Source of the DNA: Terrabacter sp. MAHUQ-38 | GTDB lineage: Bacteria > Actinomycetota > Actinomycetes > Actinomycetales > Dermatophilaceae | NCBI RefSeq assembly: GCF_014518425.1 | Contig: NZ_JACVCU010000002.1 | Coordinates: 62,001-126,000 of the forward strand | DNA: 64,000 nt | Reading direction: 5' to 3' | Part shown: piece after piece, positions 1 to 11,833 of the stretch | Layout of the letters: the number at the start of each line of letters is the position of its first letter | Numbering within the stretch: the first letter of the stretch is position 1 | Translations under genes and position numbers: made by a program | Notes under the pieces: model-generated | Databases searched by the model: none | Seen by the model: the letters and a program-made list of their open reading frames with translations, nothing else | What the model was told of the DNA's origin: nothing

Positions 1-124
1 CGATCACGGTCGCTGCGGCGGCCTTGAGCAGGAGCAGGAGAGCGTCCCGCTCCGGCCCCGGCTCGCGCAGCGCCGTGCGCAGGGCGCGCAGCCGCGTCAT
101 CGCGTCCTCGCGCCACCTGCTCAC
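1..124 (-). CDS. FUSC/aromatic-acid exporter-like protein, N-terminal fragment (truncated by window edge)
   Basis: A reading frame opens with GTG at 124 and runs off the left edge, giving about 41 residues. It begins with an arginine-rich amphipathic stretch, then LLLLLKAAAATVI, which resembles the cytoplasmic lead-in and first membrane helix of FUSC-family putative exporters. An in-frame ATG lies eight codons further in. No clear Shine-Dalgarno sequence is visible. The frame starts 22 bases after the YihY gene stop on the same strand, so the two may be co-transcribed. The family call rests on a short stretch and is tentative. Confidence 0.4.
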   Translation of the reverse strand, partial: MSRWREDAMTRLRALRTALREPGPERDALLLLLKAAAATVI

Positions 125-146
125 GGTCGGCTGCTCGCGCCGACCA

Positions 147-1157
147 TCAGCTCGAGCGCCGCTTCGCAGCCTCGGCGACGGCGTGCCGGTCCGCCTCGTC
201 CATGGCGCGCGTGTCACGCGGCTCCGCGAACGGCTCGAGGTCCTCTGGCACACCCTCGGCGATGGCCCGACTGCGGTCCAGCTCGGCGTTGACCTCGGCA
301 CCGAGCAGGATCGCGATGTTCGTCAGCCAGAGCCACACGAGGAAGATGACGACACCGGCGAGCGATCCGTACGTCTTGTCGTACGACGAGAACTTGGCGA
401 CGTAGAGGGCGAAGAGTCCGGAGACGACGAGCCACAGGAGGACGGCGATGATCCCACCCGGGCTGACCCACTTGATGCCTCCCTGACGCGCGTTCGGGCT
501 CGCCCAGAAGAACACCGCGAAGAGCACCGAGACGATGACGAGGAGCACGGGCCACTTGGCGATCCCCCAGGCGAGCACGGCGGCGTCGCCAGCGCCCACG
601 AGGTCACCGATCTGTTCGGCGACGGGTCCGCTCACGATGACGATGACCGCGCTCAGGACCATGACGAGAACCGCCAGGACGGTGACGCCGAGGCGGATCG
701 GCACCGTCTTCCACAACGGCCGGCCCTCCGGGATGTCGTAGATGACGTTGGAGGCGCGCATGAAGGCCGAGACGTACCCTGACGCCGACCAGATTGCCAC
801 GAGCAGACCGAGCACGGCGCCGAGTCCGGCGGTCGTCCGGTTGGCCTGCGCCTGAGCGATGAGGGTGCGCACGAACTCCGCACTCGAGCCCGGCGCGATG
901 GCCCGCACCTGGTCCACCACCTGGGCCGTCAGGTCCGGCCCGAGCAGCCCGAGCAGAGCCACGAGCACGACGAGAGCCGGGGCCAGGGACAGCAGGCCGT
1001 AGTAGGTCAGCGAGGCAGCGAGGTCGGTGAGGTTGTCGCGCTTGAACTCGGTGCGGGCTCTCTTCACGGCAGCGAGCAGTGACGAGCGGGGCAGGTCGGT
1101 CGGGCTGTCGGGACCGGCGTCGTCGTCCCGTGAGGGGTCGGGAGATTTCTGTGCCAT
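147..1157 (-). CDS. YihY/virulence factor BrkB family membrane protein
   Basis: A 336-residue integral membrane protein. Visible hallmarks are the first helix region with NLTDLAASLTYYGLLSLAP (about residues 42-60), an AFMRASNVIYDI segment near 130, and the conserved C-terminal SYDKTYGSLAGVVIFLVWLW followed by a GAEVNAEL end of the last helix. About six hydrophobic segments are present, with charged cytoplasmic tails at both ends. The length is usual for the family. The name comes from a disputed link to RNase BN and serum resistance; the true function is unknown. The gene is divergent from the kinase gene, with about 150 bases between them. Confidence 0.9.
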   Translation of the reverse strand: MAQKSPDPSRDDDAGPDSPTDLPRSSLLAAVKRARTEFKRDNLTDLAASLTYYGLLSLAPALVVLVALLGLLGPDLTAQVVDQVRAIAPGSSAEFVRTLIAQAQANRTTAGLGAVLGLLVAIWSASGYVSAFMRASNVIYDIPEGRPLWKTVPIRLGVTVLAVLVMVLSAVIVIVSGPVAEQIGDLVGAGDAAVLAWGIAKWPVLLVIVSVLFAVFFWASPNARQGGIKWVSPGGIIAVLLWLVVSGLFALYVAKFSSYDKTYGSLAGVVIFLVWLWLTNIAILLGAEVNAELDRSRAIAEGVPEDLEPFAEPRDTRAMDEADRHAVAEAAKRRSS

Positions 1158-1309
1158 ACCTGTCGCATACCCCGTACCGCCCGGTCGCAGCGCTCGCTCC
1201 GGCGTTGCTGCCCACGGGACGTCGCCTCCGGCTGCGATGGCACGATGGTCAGCGCCCGACGGGCCGCTCTGGGTATGTGGCCGGGTGATGTGACAGGAGG
1301 ATGCTGACG

Positions 1310-3022
1310 ATGGCCGTCGACCAGCCGGATCTCGTGGGCGGACGCTATCGCCTCATGAACCGCATCGGGTCCGGAGGAATGGGCCAGGTCTGGCTGGCGT
1401 GGGACGAGCGGCTGAGCCGTGCCGTGGCGCTCAAACAGCTGCACGCCCCCGTCGGCCTGCCCGAAGACGAGGCCCGTTCGGCGCACGCCCGCGCAATGCG
1501 GGAGGCACGCATCACGGCACGGTTGCACCACGCGAACGCCGTGCCCGTCTTCGACGTGGTGGACGACGACGGCCGTCCGTGCCTCGTCATGCAGTACCTG
1601 CCGTCGCGCAGCCTGCATGACGTGATCTCCGACCGAGGCAGGCTCCCGGCCCGCGAGGTCGCCCGCCTGGGCAGCGAGGTGGCGTCGGCCCTCGCCGCCG
1701 CCCACGAAGCCGGCATCGTCCACCGCGACGTCAAGCCGGGCAACATCCTGCTCACCGAGGACGGGTCCGCGCGGATCACCGACTTCGGCATCTCGCACGC
1801 CCTCGGCGACGCCTCCCTGACCTCCACCGGCATGGTGACCGGCACCCCGGCGTACCTCGCGCCCGAGGTCGCACGGGGCGAGGCATCGAGCCCGGCTTCC
1901 GACGTGTTCTCGCTCGGCGCCACCCTGTACACCGCGACCGAGGGGGCACCTCCCTTCGGCACGGCTGACAACGCCATGGCGCTGCTCCACCGCGTCGCCT
2001 CCGGCGTGATCACGCCGCCGGCCGACAGCCCCTTGGCCGCGCTCCTCGCGAGGATGCTGGCGCCCACGCCCGAGGAGCGGCCCGCCATGGCCCAGGTCTC
2101 TCGTGACCTGGCCATCGTCGCGGCGGGGCCGGTCGTCCAGGAAGGGATGGGCCGCGCCGAGGGCCCACCGGACCCGGTGCGTACGCGCGTGCTGCCGGTC
2201 GTGGGCTCCGCCTCGGCCGCGCCCGCTGGGTCGGCGGCGGCCGCGCCCGCTGAGTCGGCGGCGGCCGAACAGCCGGGCGAGGCTGTGGACAGGGCGGTTC
2301 CGCCCACCGAGCGAGACGGCCCTGACAAGGCGGAAGGGACGGCATACGGTACCGCGCCTACTGCCCTGCCTGCCGCCGGGCCGGTGGACCACGACGCGAC
2401 CAAGGTCGTCCGTCGGCGGTCCCGGACACTGCTCGTGGCTCTGGTGATCCTGCTGCTCGTGGGGCTCGGTGCCATCGTGTGGGCCCTGCAGGGCGACCGC
2501 GACGGCCCGGGCGTTGCCACGAAGGCCGGCCGCTCGGCGAATCCGTCTGCCAGCCCCCCTGCCGGCCCCTCGTCGACCCAGCCGCGTGAGACGCCGAGCC
2601 GGAGCAGCGCCACGCCCAAGACCTCGACCACCGGTGCGCCGTCACCGAGCACGTCCAGGGCTGAAGCGTCTGGGACGAGCACCGCTCCCAGCGGTACCCG
2701 CCCCGCCGAGCTCGCCCGGGCGGTACGCGACTACTACGCGTTGCTGCCCGGCGACACCGACGCGGGCTGGAGACGGCTCACCGCCCGCTACCGGTCGACG
2801 ACCGCCGGCAACCGCGAGACGTACGAGGCGTTCTGGGGATCCGTCGACTCGGTGGAGGTCCGTGGCGCCGAGGGCAGCGCGCCCGACGACGTCATGGCGA
2901 CGATCAGGTACGCGTTCCAGGACGGACGCCGCTTCGAGGAACGGACCTCGTTCCAGCTCGTTGACGACGGCGGCGTGCTCAAGATCGATCGGTCATCGGT
3001 GCTGAGCAGCCGGCAGCTCTGA
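1310..3022 (+). CDS. Transmembrane Ser/Thr protein kinase with extracellular NTF2-like domain
   Basis: A 570-residue Hanks-type receptor kinase. The glycine loop GSGGMGQVW (20-28), catalytic K42, helix-C E65, HRDVKPGN with D140, and DFG with D158 are all intact, so it should be active. An Ala/Pro-rich linker leads to one membrane helix near 375-395, then a Ser/Thr/Pro-rich stalk and a C-terminal ~100-residue domain (RDYYALLPGDTDAGWRRL onward) that looks like an NTF2-like sensor. There are no PASTA repeats. An ATG at 1301 abuts the AGGAGG at 1295-1300, so the ATG at 1310, nine bases further, is the better start. No phosphatase or FHA partner is encoded nearby; the ligand is unknown. Confidence 0.9.
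   Translation: MAVDQPDLVGGRYRLMNRIGSGGMGQVWLAWDERLSRAVALKQLHAPVGLPEDEARSAHARAMREARITARLHHANAVPVFDVVDDDGRPCLVMQYLPSRSLHDVISDRGRLPAREVARLGSEVASALAAAHEAGIVHRDVKPGNILLTEDGSARITDFGISHALGDASLTSTGMVTGTPAYLAPEVARGEASSPASDVFSLGATLYTATEGAPPFGTADNAMALLHRVASGVITPPADSPLAALLARMLAPTPEERPAMAQVSRDLAIVAAGPVVQEGMGRAEGPPDPVRTRVLPVVGSASAAPAGSAAAAPAESAAAEQPGEAVDRAVPPTERDGPDKAEGTAYGTAPTALPAAGPVDHDATKVVRRRSRTLLVALVILLLVGLGAIVWALQGDRDGPGVATKAGRSANPSASPPAGPSSTQPRETPSRSSATPKTSTTGAPSPSTSRAEASGTSTAPSGTRPAELARAVRDYYALLPGDTDAGWRRLTARYRSTTAGNRETYEAFWGSVDSVEVRGAEGSAPDDVMATIRYAFQDGRRFEERTSFQLVDDGGVLKIDRSSVLSSRQL
2216..2263 (+). repeat. 24-bp tandem repeat, two copies, in the kinase linker
   Basis: Two in-frame 24-bp units at 2216-2239 and 2240-2263 differ by a single G/A. 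Together they encode two copies of an AAPA(G/E)SAA peptide. This is a low-complexity linker expansion of the juxtamembrane region and probably varies in length between strains. Confidence 0.7.
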
Positions 3023-3161
3023 CGCCCGCTGCCTGCCCGCCCGCACGCCCCCACGGAGCCCCCGCCCGACCACGTTCGGGTGGCCGTGCCCAGAGTTCGT
3101 GGGCGGGGCGCCGTGACGGGCGGGTGCTCCGGATGGGTTCAGTCGGTGACGGGGAGACCCG

Positions 3162-3344
3162 TCACTGGCAGCGCCACATGAGAGATGAACGTCCGGCATG
3201 GCGCTCTCGGTTCCGCGGGGCGCCGACCGGCGCGGTGACACTCGTCGTGCAGACCTCGGCCAGCCGCTCGAGCATCGCGGCCCGCTCGCTGCCGGTCATG
3301 ACCGTCATGGTGGTGTCGTCGTCGCCCAGAACCGCTGTGCTCAT
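3162..3344 (-). CDS. Small hypothetical protein, 60 residues
   Basis: A short reading frame beginning MSTAVLGDDDTTMTVMTG. It is preceded by CAGGGAGAACGACC, giving a good ribosome binding site with seven bases to the ATG, which is the main reason to accept it. The N-terminal half is acidic and Thr-rich; the middle (ERAAMLERLAEV) could form a helix; the end is basic. I recognise no family. It lies alone between the kinase and the molybdenum hydroxylase genes. Confidence 0.45.
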   Translation of the reverse strand: MSTAVLGDDDTTMTVMTGSERAAMLERLAEVCTTSVTAPVGAPRNRERHAGRSSLMWRCQ

Positions 3345-3514
3345 GGTCGTTCTCCCTGTTCGGTCCGGCTGGCGCTCGGATGGCGCCGTGCCCCACAGGT
3401 GTAGGTGTACCAGTCCCCTTCGCGAAATACATCCCTAATGCCCGCTTTTGTACAAGGAAGTTTCAAGAACTGTGCAAGTAATCGTCTGGAGGTCTTGCAG
3501 AAGGGGCCCCTCGG

Positions 3515-3997
3515 CTACGGTGACATGCGCTCGGCCCCGTCCCGCACCGCCTCCCGGATGCGGTTGTACGTGCCACAGCGGCACACGTTGCGGATGCGGT
3601 CGAGGTCGTCGTCGGTGACCTGTCGGCCCTCGGCCCGCACCCGCCTGACCAGCGCCACGGCGGCCATGATCTGGCCGGGCTGGCAGTAGCCGCACTGGGC
3701 CACGTCACGATCGAGCCAGGCCTGCTGCATCGGGTGCAGGTCCTCGTCGACGGTGTCGGAGAGGCCCTCGATCGTCGTGATCTCGTCGTCGGGCCGGATG
3801 TCGCCGACCCGGACGGCACAGGGGTTGAACGCCTTGCCGTTGAGGTGGGAGGTGCAGGCCTTGCAGACGTTGATGCCGCACCCGTACTTCGGGCCGGTGA
3901 TGCCGAGGACGTCACGAAGGACCCAGAGCAGCCGGACGTCGTCGGCGACGTCGACGGTGACGGGCCGGCCGTTCACGCGGAAGGTGTGCTGTGCCAT
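3515..3997 (-). CDS. [2Fe-2S] small subunit of xanthine dehydrogenase-family (IorA-like) molybdenum hydroxylase
   Basis: A 160-residue protein with the two-domain ferredoxin fold of this family. An N-terminal plant-type cluster motif (CGINVCKAC, then a distant NPC) is followed by the helical domain with CGYC and CRCGTY ligands. It passes electrons from the molybdenum site of the large subunit encoded just downstream of the same promoter (stop of the large subunit is 9 bases from this start). Architecture and pairing without a separate FAD subunit match isoquinoline 1-oxidoreductase and aldehyde-oxidising relatives. The substrate cannot be read from sequence. Confidence 0.9.
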   Translation of the reverse strand: MAQHTFRVNGRPVTVDVADDVRLLWVLRDVLGITGPKYGCGINVCKACTSHLNGKAFNPCAVRVGDIRPDDEITTIEGLSDTVDEDLHPMQQAWLDRDVAQCGYCQPGQIMAAVALVRRVRAEGRQVTDDDLDRIRNVCRCGTYNRIREAVRDGAERMSP

Positions 3998-4006
3998 GGG
4001 TGCTCC

Positions 4007-6355
4007 TCAGGTGGTGTGCGACAGGCCGTCGGTGGGCGGGGCCGGCACCGGGGGGACGAAGGCCTTGGGGGTGAACGAGACCGTGCCGTGGTTGATCGGG
4101 AAGCGGGTCGGCACACTGCCTGTCGCGCGCGCGTAGGCACAGGCCGTCGCGGCGACCGATGCGGCGACACCCGCCTCCCCTGCGCCGCCCGGCAGCTCGG
4201 CGTCGGACGGCATGACGATGCACTGGAAGGCCTGCGGCACGTTCCACTGGCGCGTGTAGAAGTAGTTGTCCCAGCTGGCCTCGAGAAAGTGGCCGTCCTG
4301 CAGGTGGTTGCTGCTCGTCAGGGCGAGCGCGATGCCGTCGGCGACGCCCCCCATCATCTGCGCCTCCAGGCCCCGGGGGTTGACGACCAGGCCGGCGTCC
4401 ACGGCGATGACTGCCTTGGTGACCCGTGGACCGGTGACAGCGTCCCGCACCGTCCGGTTCACGGTCTCGGGCCGGCAGTCGATCTCGACGAGGACGGCCG
4501 TCGCGCCCTTGTACTCGGAGTGGACCGCGACGCCCTGTGCCGTGCCTGGCACCATCGGCCGGCCCCAGGCGCCGGCTTCGGCGACCGCACGCAGGCAGGC
4601 CCTGACCCTGTCGTTGCGCAGGAACGCCAGCCGGAAGGCGTACGGGTCCCTGCGAAGGCGCCTCGCGAGCTCGTCGATGAACAGCTCGTTGGCGCAGGCG
4701 ACGTCCGGCGAGTAGATGTTGCGCATGCTGCCGGTGTTGAAGCCCATGTCGACCTCGGTGAGCAACTGGGTCACGACGCCGAAGTCGTAGGGCAGCTCCT
4801 GGGTCAGCGTGAAGATCGACTCTGCGAGCCCGAGGTTGCCCAGGCCCGCGGGCAGCTCGGAGGCCATCGCGCTGAGCCGCTCGCCGAGACCGTGGGAGAA
4901 GTCGGTGCGAATGCTCGTGTGCCGCTGCTCGAAGGTCAGCACCTCGCCGCCGAGCACCGTCGCGCGGATGCGCGAGGTCGCCATCGGGTGGGTGCGACCC
5001 TGCCGGGGCTCGTCGGCGCGGTGCCACATGAGCTTGACCGGCTTGCCCATGGCTCTGGAGACCTTCGCGGCCTCGATGGCGGCGTCGCCGAAGAGCTTGT
5101 GCCCGAACGACCCTCCGCCGGTCACCACGTTGACCGTCACCGCGTCGACGGGCAAACCAACCGCCTTGGCGATGTTGCGCTGCGCGACGATCGGTGCCTT
5201 GAGACCGGCCCACACCGTCGCCCGGTCGTCGCGCACGTCGGCGATGGCGCAGTTGGGCTCGAGGGCCGCACTGCTGCGGAACATGAACTCGAAACGCAGG
5301 TCGATGGTCTGCGCCAGGAGCGGGAACCGAGGCACGGTCATCGGCAGCTCGGCGGCCTCGAGCCGGCGCAACACGGAGTCGTCCGACTCTCCCTCGACCG
5401 TCCCGGCGTTCCAGGTGACCCGCAGCGCGCGGATGGCATCGATGCACTGGCCGAACGTCTCGGCCCGCACCGCCACACCGGTGTCGACGAGAGCGACGTC
5501 GGTGACGCCGGGCAGGGCCTGCACCGCGGAGAGGTTGTCGACCGCCCGCGGCGACCCGTTGAGCGTCGGCGGTCGGCACACCATGGTCGGCAACGCGTCG
5601 GGGACCTCGAGGTCCATCGTGAACCTCTTACGTCCCGTGACGGCTTCCAGCGCGTCGACACGGCTGCGGGGCGTTCCGATCACGCCGTAGGAGTCGCGGG
5701 GCGTGAGGTCGACGTCGACGGCCGAGGTCGTGGATCGCGCGGCAAGGGTCGCGAGCTGGCCGTAGGTTCGAGCCGCGCCGTCAGGGGCCCTCACGACGCC
5801 GCCGTCGGCGACGAGGGACGAGACCGAGGCGCCGAGCAGCGTCGCCGCCGCCTCGAGCAGGGCCCGTTTCGCAACGGCGGCAGCGACCCTGATCGGGGTG
5901 AACATCGACTGCATCGTGTTGGATCCGCCGGTGAGCTGGTTGAAGACGAGCTCCGGGCGAGCGGGCGCCAGCGTCACGCGCACCTTCTCGAGCGGGGTCG
6001 ACAGCTCCTCGGCGATGATCATGGCCGCGGCCGTCGTGATGCCCTGACCGACTTCCATGCGCGGCATCTCGAAGTGGGCGACACCGTCGTCGTCGACGGT
6101 GATCGTGATGAGCTGCGAGGTAGGCAGCGCCGCATGCGTCTGTAGGTCGCCGAGGTCGTAGAGCTCGGGCACCTGATGAGGGCTCGGAACCGCTGCCGAG
6201 GCCGGCGTCGCGGCACAGATCTCGGCGGCGACCGTGAGTGTGGCTCCCCCGACGACGAAGCCGATGAACCTCCTGCGCGACACCCCCACCGGCGGTGAGC
6301 CGTCCTCTGCTGCCGTGCCTTGCTCGGTGGGCTGATGACCGGGGGTCGTCGTCAT
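4007..6355 (-). CDS. Molybdopterin-binding large subunit of xanthine dehydrogenase-family (IorB-like) hydroxylase, Tat-exported
   Basis: A 782-residue large subunit. The N-terminus has a twin-arginine signal (SRRRFIGFVVGGATL, then an ASA cleavage-type site), so the complex is probably exported folded with its small subunit. The C-terminal GEAG (Glu about 727) is the expected catalytic base of the family, and motifs such as GGGSFGHKLFGD fit the cofactor-binding halves. I place the start at the ATG at 6355, where GAAGGGA lies nine bases upstream, rather than 63 bases further out. The XdhC/MocA-type maturation factor that usually accompanies such pairs is not nearby. Substrate unknown. Confidence 0.88.
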   Translation of the reverse strand: MTTTPGHQPTEQGTAAEDGSPPVGVSRRRFIGFVVGGATLTVAAEICAATPASAAVPSPHQVPELYDLGDLQTHAALPTSQLITITVDDDGVAHFEMPRMEVGQGITTAAAMIIAEELSTPLEKVRVTLAPARPELVFNQLTGGSNTMQSMFTPIRVAAAVAKRALLEAAATLLGASVSSLVADGGVVRAPDGAARTYGQLATLAARSTTSAVDVDLTPRDSYGVIGTPRSRVDALEAVTGRKRFTMDLEVPDALPTMVCRPPTLNGSPRAVDNLSAVQALPGVTDVALVDTGVAVRAETFGQCIDAIRALRVTWNAGTVEGESDDSVLRRLEAAELPMTVPRFPLLAQTIDLRFEFMFRSSAALEPNCAIADVRDDRATVWAGLKAPIVAQRNIAKAVGLPVDAVTVNVVTGGGSFGHKLFGDAAIEAAKVSRAMGKPVKLMWHRADEPRQGRTHPMATSRIRATVLGGEVLTFEQRHTSIRTDFSHGLGERLSAMASELPAGLGNLGLAESIFTLTQELPYDFGVVTQLLTEVDMGFNTGSMRNIYSPDVACANELFIDELARRLRRDPYAFRLAFLRNDRVRACLRAVAEAGAWGRPMVPGTAQGVAVHSEYKGATAVLVEIDCRPETVNRTVRDAVTGPRVTKAVIAVDAGLVVNPRGLEAQMMGGVADGIALALTSSNHLQDGHFLEASWDNYFYTRQWNVPQAFQCIVMPSDAELPGGAGEAGVAASVAATACAYARATGSVPTRFPINHGTVSFTPKAFVPPVPAPPTDGLSHTT

Positions 6356-6542
6356 CGACAGGTGTCCCTTCGCCGAAGGATCACGTGCGACGGAAGTCCC
6401 GAAGCCGGGACGGGTCACACGTGTCGGCTCGTCTCGGGCAGGAGCCGGAGACGAGACCGGGTTGCCCGGCCCAACGACCGATGCACCTGCGGGGTCACGG
6501 GGACCGCCTCAGCTGCGCCGATCCCCGCGCCCTTCTGCCGGG

Positions 6543-8948
<2,406 letters not shown>

Positions 8949-9002
8949 TACAGGTCCTTTCATCATGGTTCGAATCCTGCTCCGGGGGCCGGGCGGGCGG
9001 GG

Positions 9003-9857
9003 TCAGCCGACGTCGTTGAGGGGCCGGCTCTGCATGATCACCGCGGCGATCTCCTCCACCGACATCGCGGAGGAGTTGACCACCGGTACGCCATGCGCGC
9101 GGTACATCGCCTCGGCCCGTCGCAGCTCGTAGGAGCACTGGGCCAGGCTGGCGTACCGTGACCCGGGCCGCCGCTCGCCGCGCACCTGGCTGAGCCGCGG
9201 CGCCGTCGACAGCAGCCCGAAGCACTTGGCGGCATACGGCCGGACGGGGCGCGGCAGGTCGCTCGTGTCGAAGTCCTCCTCGACGAGCGGGTAGTTGGCG
9301 ACCTTGATCCCGTGCTGGAGGGCGAGATAGATCGACGTCGGCGTCTTGCCGCACCGCGACGGGGCGATGAGGATCAGCTGCGCCTGCTCGAGGTTGCGCA
9401 TGCTCTGGCCGTCGTCGTGCTCCATCGCGTACTCGACCGCACGCATGCGCGCTTCGTAGCGGCCGACGTCACCGACGCCGTGCAGCGCACCGACGTGGTG
9501 GGAGGCGTTGACGTGCAGGACGTGCTCCACGGTCGAGAGGTGCGAGCCGAAGAGGTCGATGAAGGCACATCTCGTGCGCTGCAGCTCGGCCCGCACCTCC
9601 TCGTCCGCGACGGTGGAGAAGACGAGCGGCGTGACGGTCTCGGTCATCGCTGCGTCGAGCGCGATGACCACCTCACGGGCCCGCTCCACGGTGGTGATGA
9701 ACGGGATCTTGCGGCGCGTGAACGTCACCGTCGGGAACTGCTGCAGCATCATGTTGCCCAGGGTCTCGGCGGAGATGCCGGTGCCACCCGCGAGAAAGAA
9801 GGTCGGGGTCGGCGAGGGCGCGCTGGCAGGCGTCGTCGTTGAGGCCACGAAAGGCAC
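9003..9857 (-). CDS. ppsR: PEP synthase regulatory kinase/pyrophosphorylase (PpsR/DUF299)
   Basis: A 284-residue bifunctional regulator that inactivates PEP synthase by ADP-dependent phosphorylation of a threonine and reactivates it by phosphorolysis. The P-loop APSRCGKT at 165-172, the N-terminal FFLAGGTGISAETLGNMML segment and the late RRPGSRYASL motif are typical of the DUF299 family. It starts with GTG and lies 54 bases upstream of ppsA, which makes the partner assignment secure. The N-terminus has a short Ala/Thr/Pro-rich extension before the first strand. Confidence 0.9.
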   Translation of the reverse strand: MPFVASTTTPASAPSPTPTFFLAGGTGISAETLGNMMLQQFPTVTFTRRKIPFITTVERAREVVIALDAAMTETVTPLVFSTVADEEVRAELQRTRCAFIDLFGSHLSTVEHVLHVNASHHVGALHGVGDVGRYEARMRAVEYAMEHDDGQSMRNLEQAQLILIAPSRCGKTPTSIYLALQHGIKVANYPLVEEDFDTSDLPRPVRPYAAKCFGLLSTAPRLSQVRGERRPGSRYASLAQCSYELRRAEAMYRAHGVPVVNSSAMSVEEIAAVIMQSRPLNDVG

Positions 9858-10085
9858 TCTCGCACACCCGCGTCGGTTACTCGATCCCGTCGCGCCCCGC
9901 GTGTGACTCAGGACTCACTGGGCTCTCACCACGCGAGACCCGGACCCGCGCCGGACCGGGCCGCGGAGGCGTACGTCCGTGGTCGATTCGGGTCTAACGT
10001 TGCGGTGAGGAGCAGTCGAGCGTCCCGGCCGGCGCGTCCGGCCCCTTCGGCGCGAGACGGCCACCAGAGCGCTTGCGAGGTGGCG

Positions 10086-10652
10086 ATGACGCAGCAAGCA
10101 GAGAGGCCTGGCCCGCGGGCCGGTCGACACCTGACGTCCGAGGACGGCGCATGCCTCATGGAGCTGGTGTCCGTGGCCGCAGGAGAGCCGTGGAGCGACC
10201 ACCCGGCGTGCACCCACCCACTGCTGTCGCACGTGGCTCGCCGCGTCAACGATGCGACCTCCGATCGTGGCCGAGCAGCCTTGGTGCGCTTCGTTCCGGC
10301 CCTGACCGTCGCGAACTGCGAGGACCCACTCGCGTTCGCCCGCGTTGCGGCCTCGTGCACCCGGGTGGCCATGGAGGACGACCGCTCGGTCCTGCTTCGG
10401 GCGCTGCACGCCGCCGCCGTCCGGAGGTCCCGGTCGGACGGCACGAGACGACACGGGCTGTACCTGCACGGCACGGCATTCCGAAGCGTGGATCTCGCGG
10501 TGCTCGCCGTCCTGGACCGTCCGCAGGACGGCGCCGACCTGGCACTGAGACGAATGCTGAGCATGTCGCTTCGGGCCGTGCCGACGCCGCCTTCTGCGCT
10601 GGCAGCGCTCGCGCGAGCGGGTCAGGCGGCGATGCGTTCGCCGGCCGGCTGA
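10086..10652 (+). CDS. Conserved actinobacterial protein of unknown function
   Basis: A 188-residue, Ala/Arg-rich soluble protein. The conserved-looking core is LMELVSVAAGEPWSDHPAC, then THPLLSHVARRVND, a pattern seen in many actinobacterial proteins without known role. No membrane segment or signal peptide is present. I use the ATG at 10086 because the core begins soon after it; the frame is open 183 bases further upstream but that part is low-complexity. The 3' end overlaps the 3' end of the convergent desaturase gene by 31 bases. Confidence 0.6.
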   Translation: MTQQAERPGPRAGRHLTSEDGACLMELVSVAAGEPWSDHPACTHPLLSHVARRVNDATSDRGRAALVRFVPALTVANCEDPLAFARVAASCTRVAMEDDRSVLLRALHAAAVRRSRSDGTRRHGLYLHGTAFRSVDLAVLAVLDRPQDGADLALRRMLSMSLRAVPTPPSALAALARAGQAAMRSPAG

Positions 10653-11782
10653 GCGGCGCCCAGAGCCGAGACGACAGCCTTGCGGCGACGGGGGAAGTCG
10701 TTGGGCAGCGAGAGGCGGAAGACCTTCTTCCACGCCGAGGCGACCTGGCGCGGCAGCGAGCCGGTCGTGTACTTGAGGCCGTACTTCTCGAAGAGGGCCT
10801 GCACCTGCGGGGCGATCTGCTGGTAGCGGTTGCTGGGCAGGTCGGGGAAGAGATGGTGCTCGATCTGGAAGCTCAGGTTGCCGGTCATGAAGTGCATGGC
10901 CTTGCTGCCGCTGATGTTGGCCGAGCCGAGCATCTGGCGCAGGTACCACTCGCCACGGGTCTCCCCCACGATCGACTTGCGCTCGAAGGTCTCGACGCCC
11001 TCGGGAAAGTGGCCGCACATGATGACCGAGTGGGTCCAGAGGTTGCGGATGAGGTTGGCGGTGGCGTTGGCGCCGAGCGTGCTGAGGAACGACGGGCCCG
11101 ACAGCAGGGGGTGGATGACGTAGTCCTTCGTCATCTGGTTGCGGATCTTCTTCAGCGTGACCTTGGCGCGCGCCCGGAAGTCGGGGTCCTGGCGGCGCTC
11201 CTTGGTCGCGAGGTTCTTGCCGAGCTCGAGGTCGTAGGCCGCGATGCCGTACTCGAAGATGCAGGCGTTGACGAAGTTCCACAGTGGCTGGGCGGCGTAG
11301 AGCGGCACCCAGCGCTGGTCCTCGTCGACCCGCATGATGCCGTAGCCGAGATCGTTGTCCTTGCCGATGACGTTCGTGTAGGTGTGGTGCAGCTCGTTGT
11401 GCGAGTGCTTCCACTGCTCGGAGGGGCTGGCGTTGTCCCACTCCCAGGTCGTCGAGTGGATCTTCGGGTCACGCATCCAGTCCCACTGGCCGTGCATGAC
11501 GTTGTGACCGATCTCCATGTTCTCGATGATCTTGGCCACCGCGAGGCCGGCGGTACCGACGATCCAGGCAGGCGGGAACATCGACACGAGCAGGACGGCG
11601 CGGCTGGCCAGCTCGAGCTTGCGCTGCGCCGAGATGACCTTGCGGATGTATGCCGCGTCGTCGCCGCCGCGCGTGTCGAGCACCGACTGTCGGATGGCGT
11701 CGAGCTCGACGCCGATCTGCTCGATGTCCTCGGCCGTGAGGTGGCTGATGGGGTTGTGGGTCTTCTTCTGCAGGACGGTCAT
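10622..11782 (-). CDS. DesA3-type membrane acyl-CoA/fatty acid desaturase
   Basis: A 386-residue di-iron desaturase. Three histidine boxes are visible: GHNVMHGQW (92-100), HSHNELHH (126-133) and QIEHHLFPDLP near 320. Hydrophobic stretches near 60-90 and 215-260 would form the membrane hairpins. By similarity to mycobacterial DesA3 it likely introduces a delta-9 double bond into stearoyl-type acyl chains, using oxygen and electrons from the reductase encoded 51 bases upstream in the same operon. A long C-terminal tail ends in a basic and Ala-rich stretch. Confidence 0.9.
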   Translation of the reverse strand: MTVLQKKTHNPISHLTAEDIEQIGVELDAIRQSVLDTRGGDDAAYIRKVISAQRKLELASRAVLLVSMFPPAWIVGTAGLAVAKIIENMEIGHNVMHGQWDWMRDPKIHSTTWEWDNASPSEQWKHSHNELHHTYTNVIGKDNDLGYGIMRVDEDQRWVPLYAAQPLWNFVNACIFEYGIAAYDLELGKNLATKERRQDPDFRARAKVTLKKIRNQMTKDYVIHPLLSGPSFLSTLGANATANLIRNLWTHSVIMCGHFPEGVETFERKSIVGETRGEWYLRQMLGSANISGSKAMHFMTGNLSFQIEHHLFPDLPSNRYQQIAPQVQALFEKYGLKYTTGSLPRQVASAWKKVFRLSLPNDFPRRRKAVVSALGAAQPAGERIAA

Positions 11783-11833
11783 GGTGACTCCTCTGGTTCG
11801 GAGGTCGGTGGGACTGTGGGTCTGGGCGGTCGG

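Noticed and set aside
3061..3110. Imperfect GC-rich inverted repeat after the kinase gene
   Set aside because: The stem needs several bulges and such pairings are expected by chance in this base composition.
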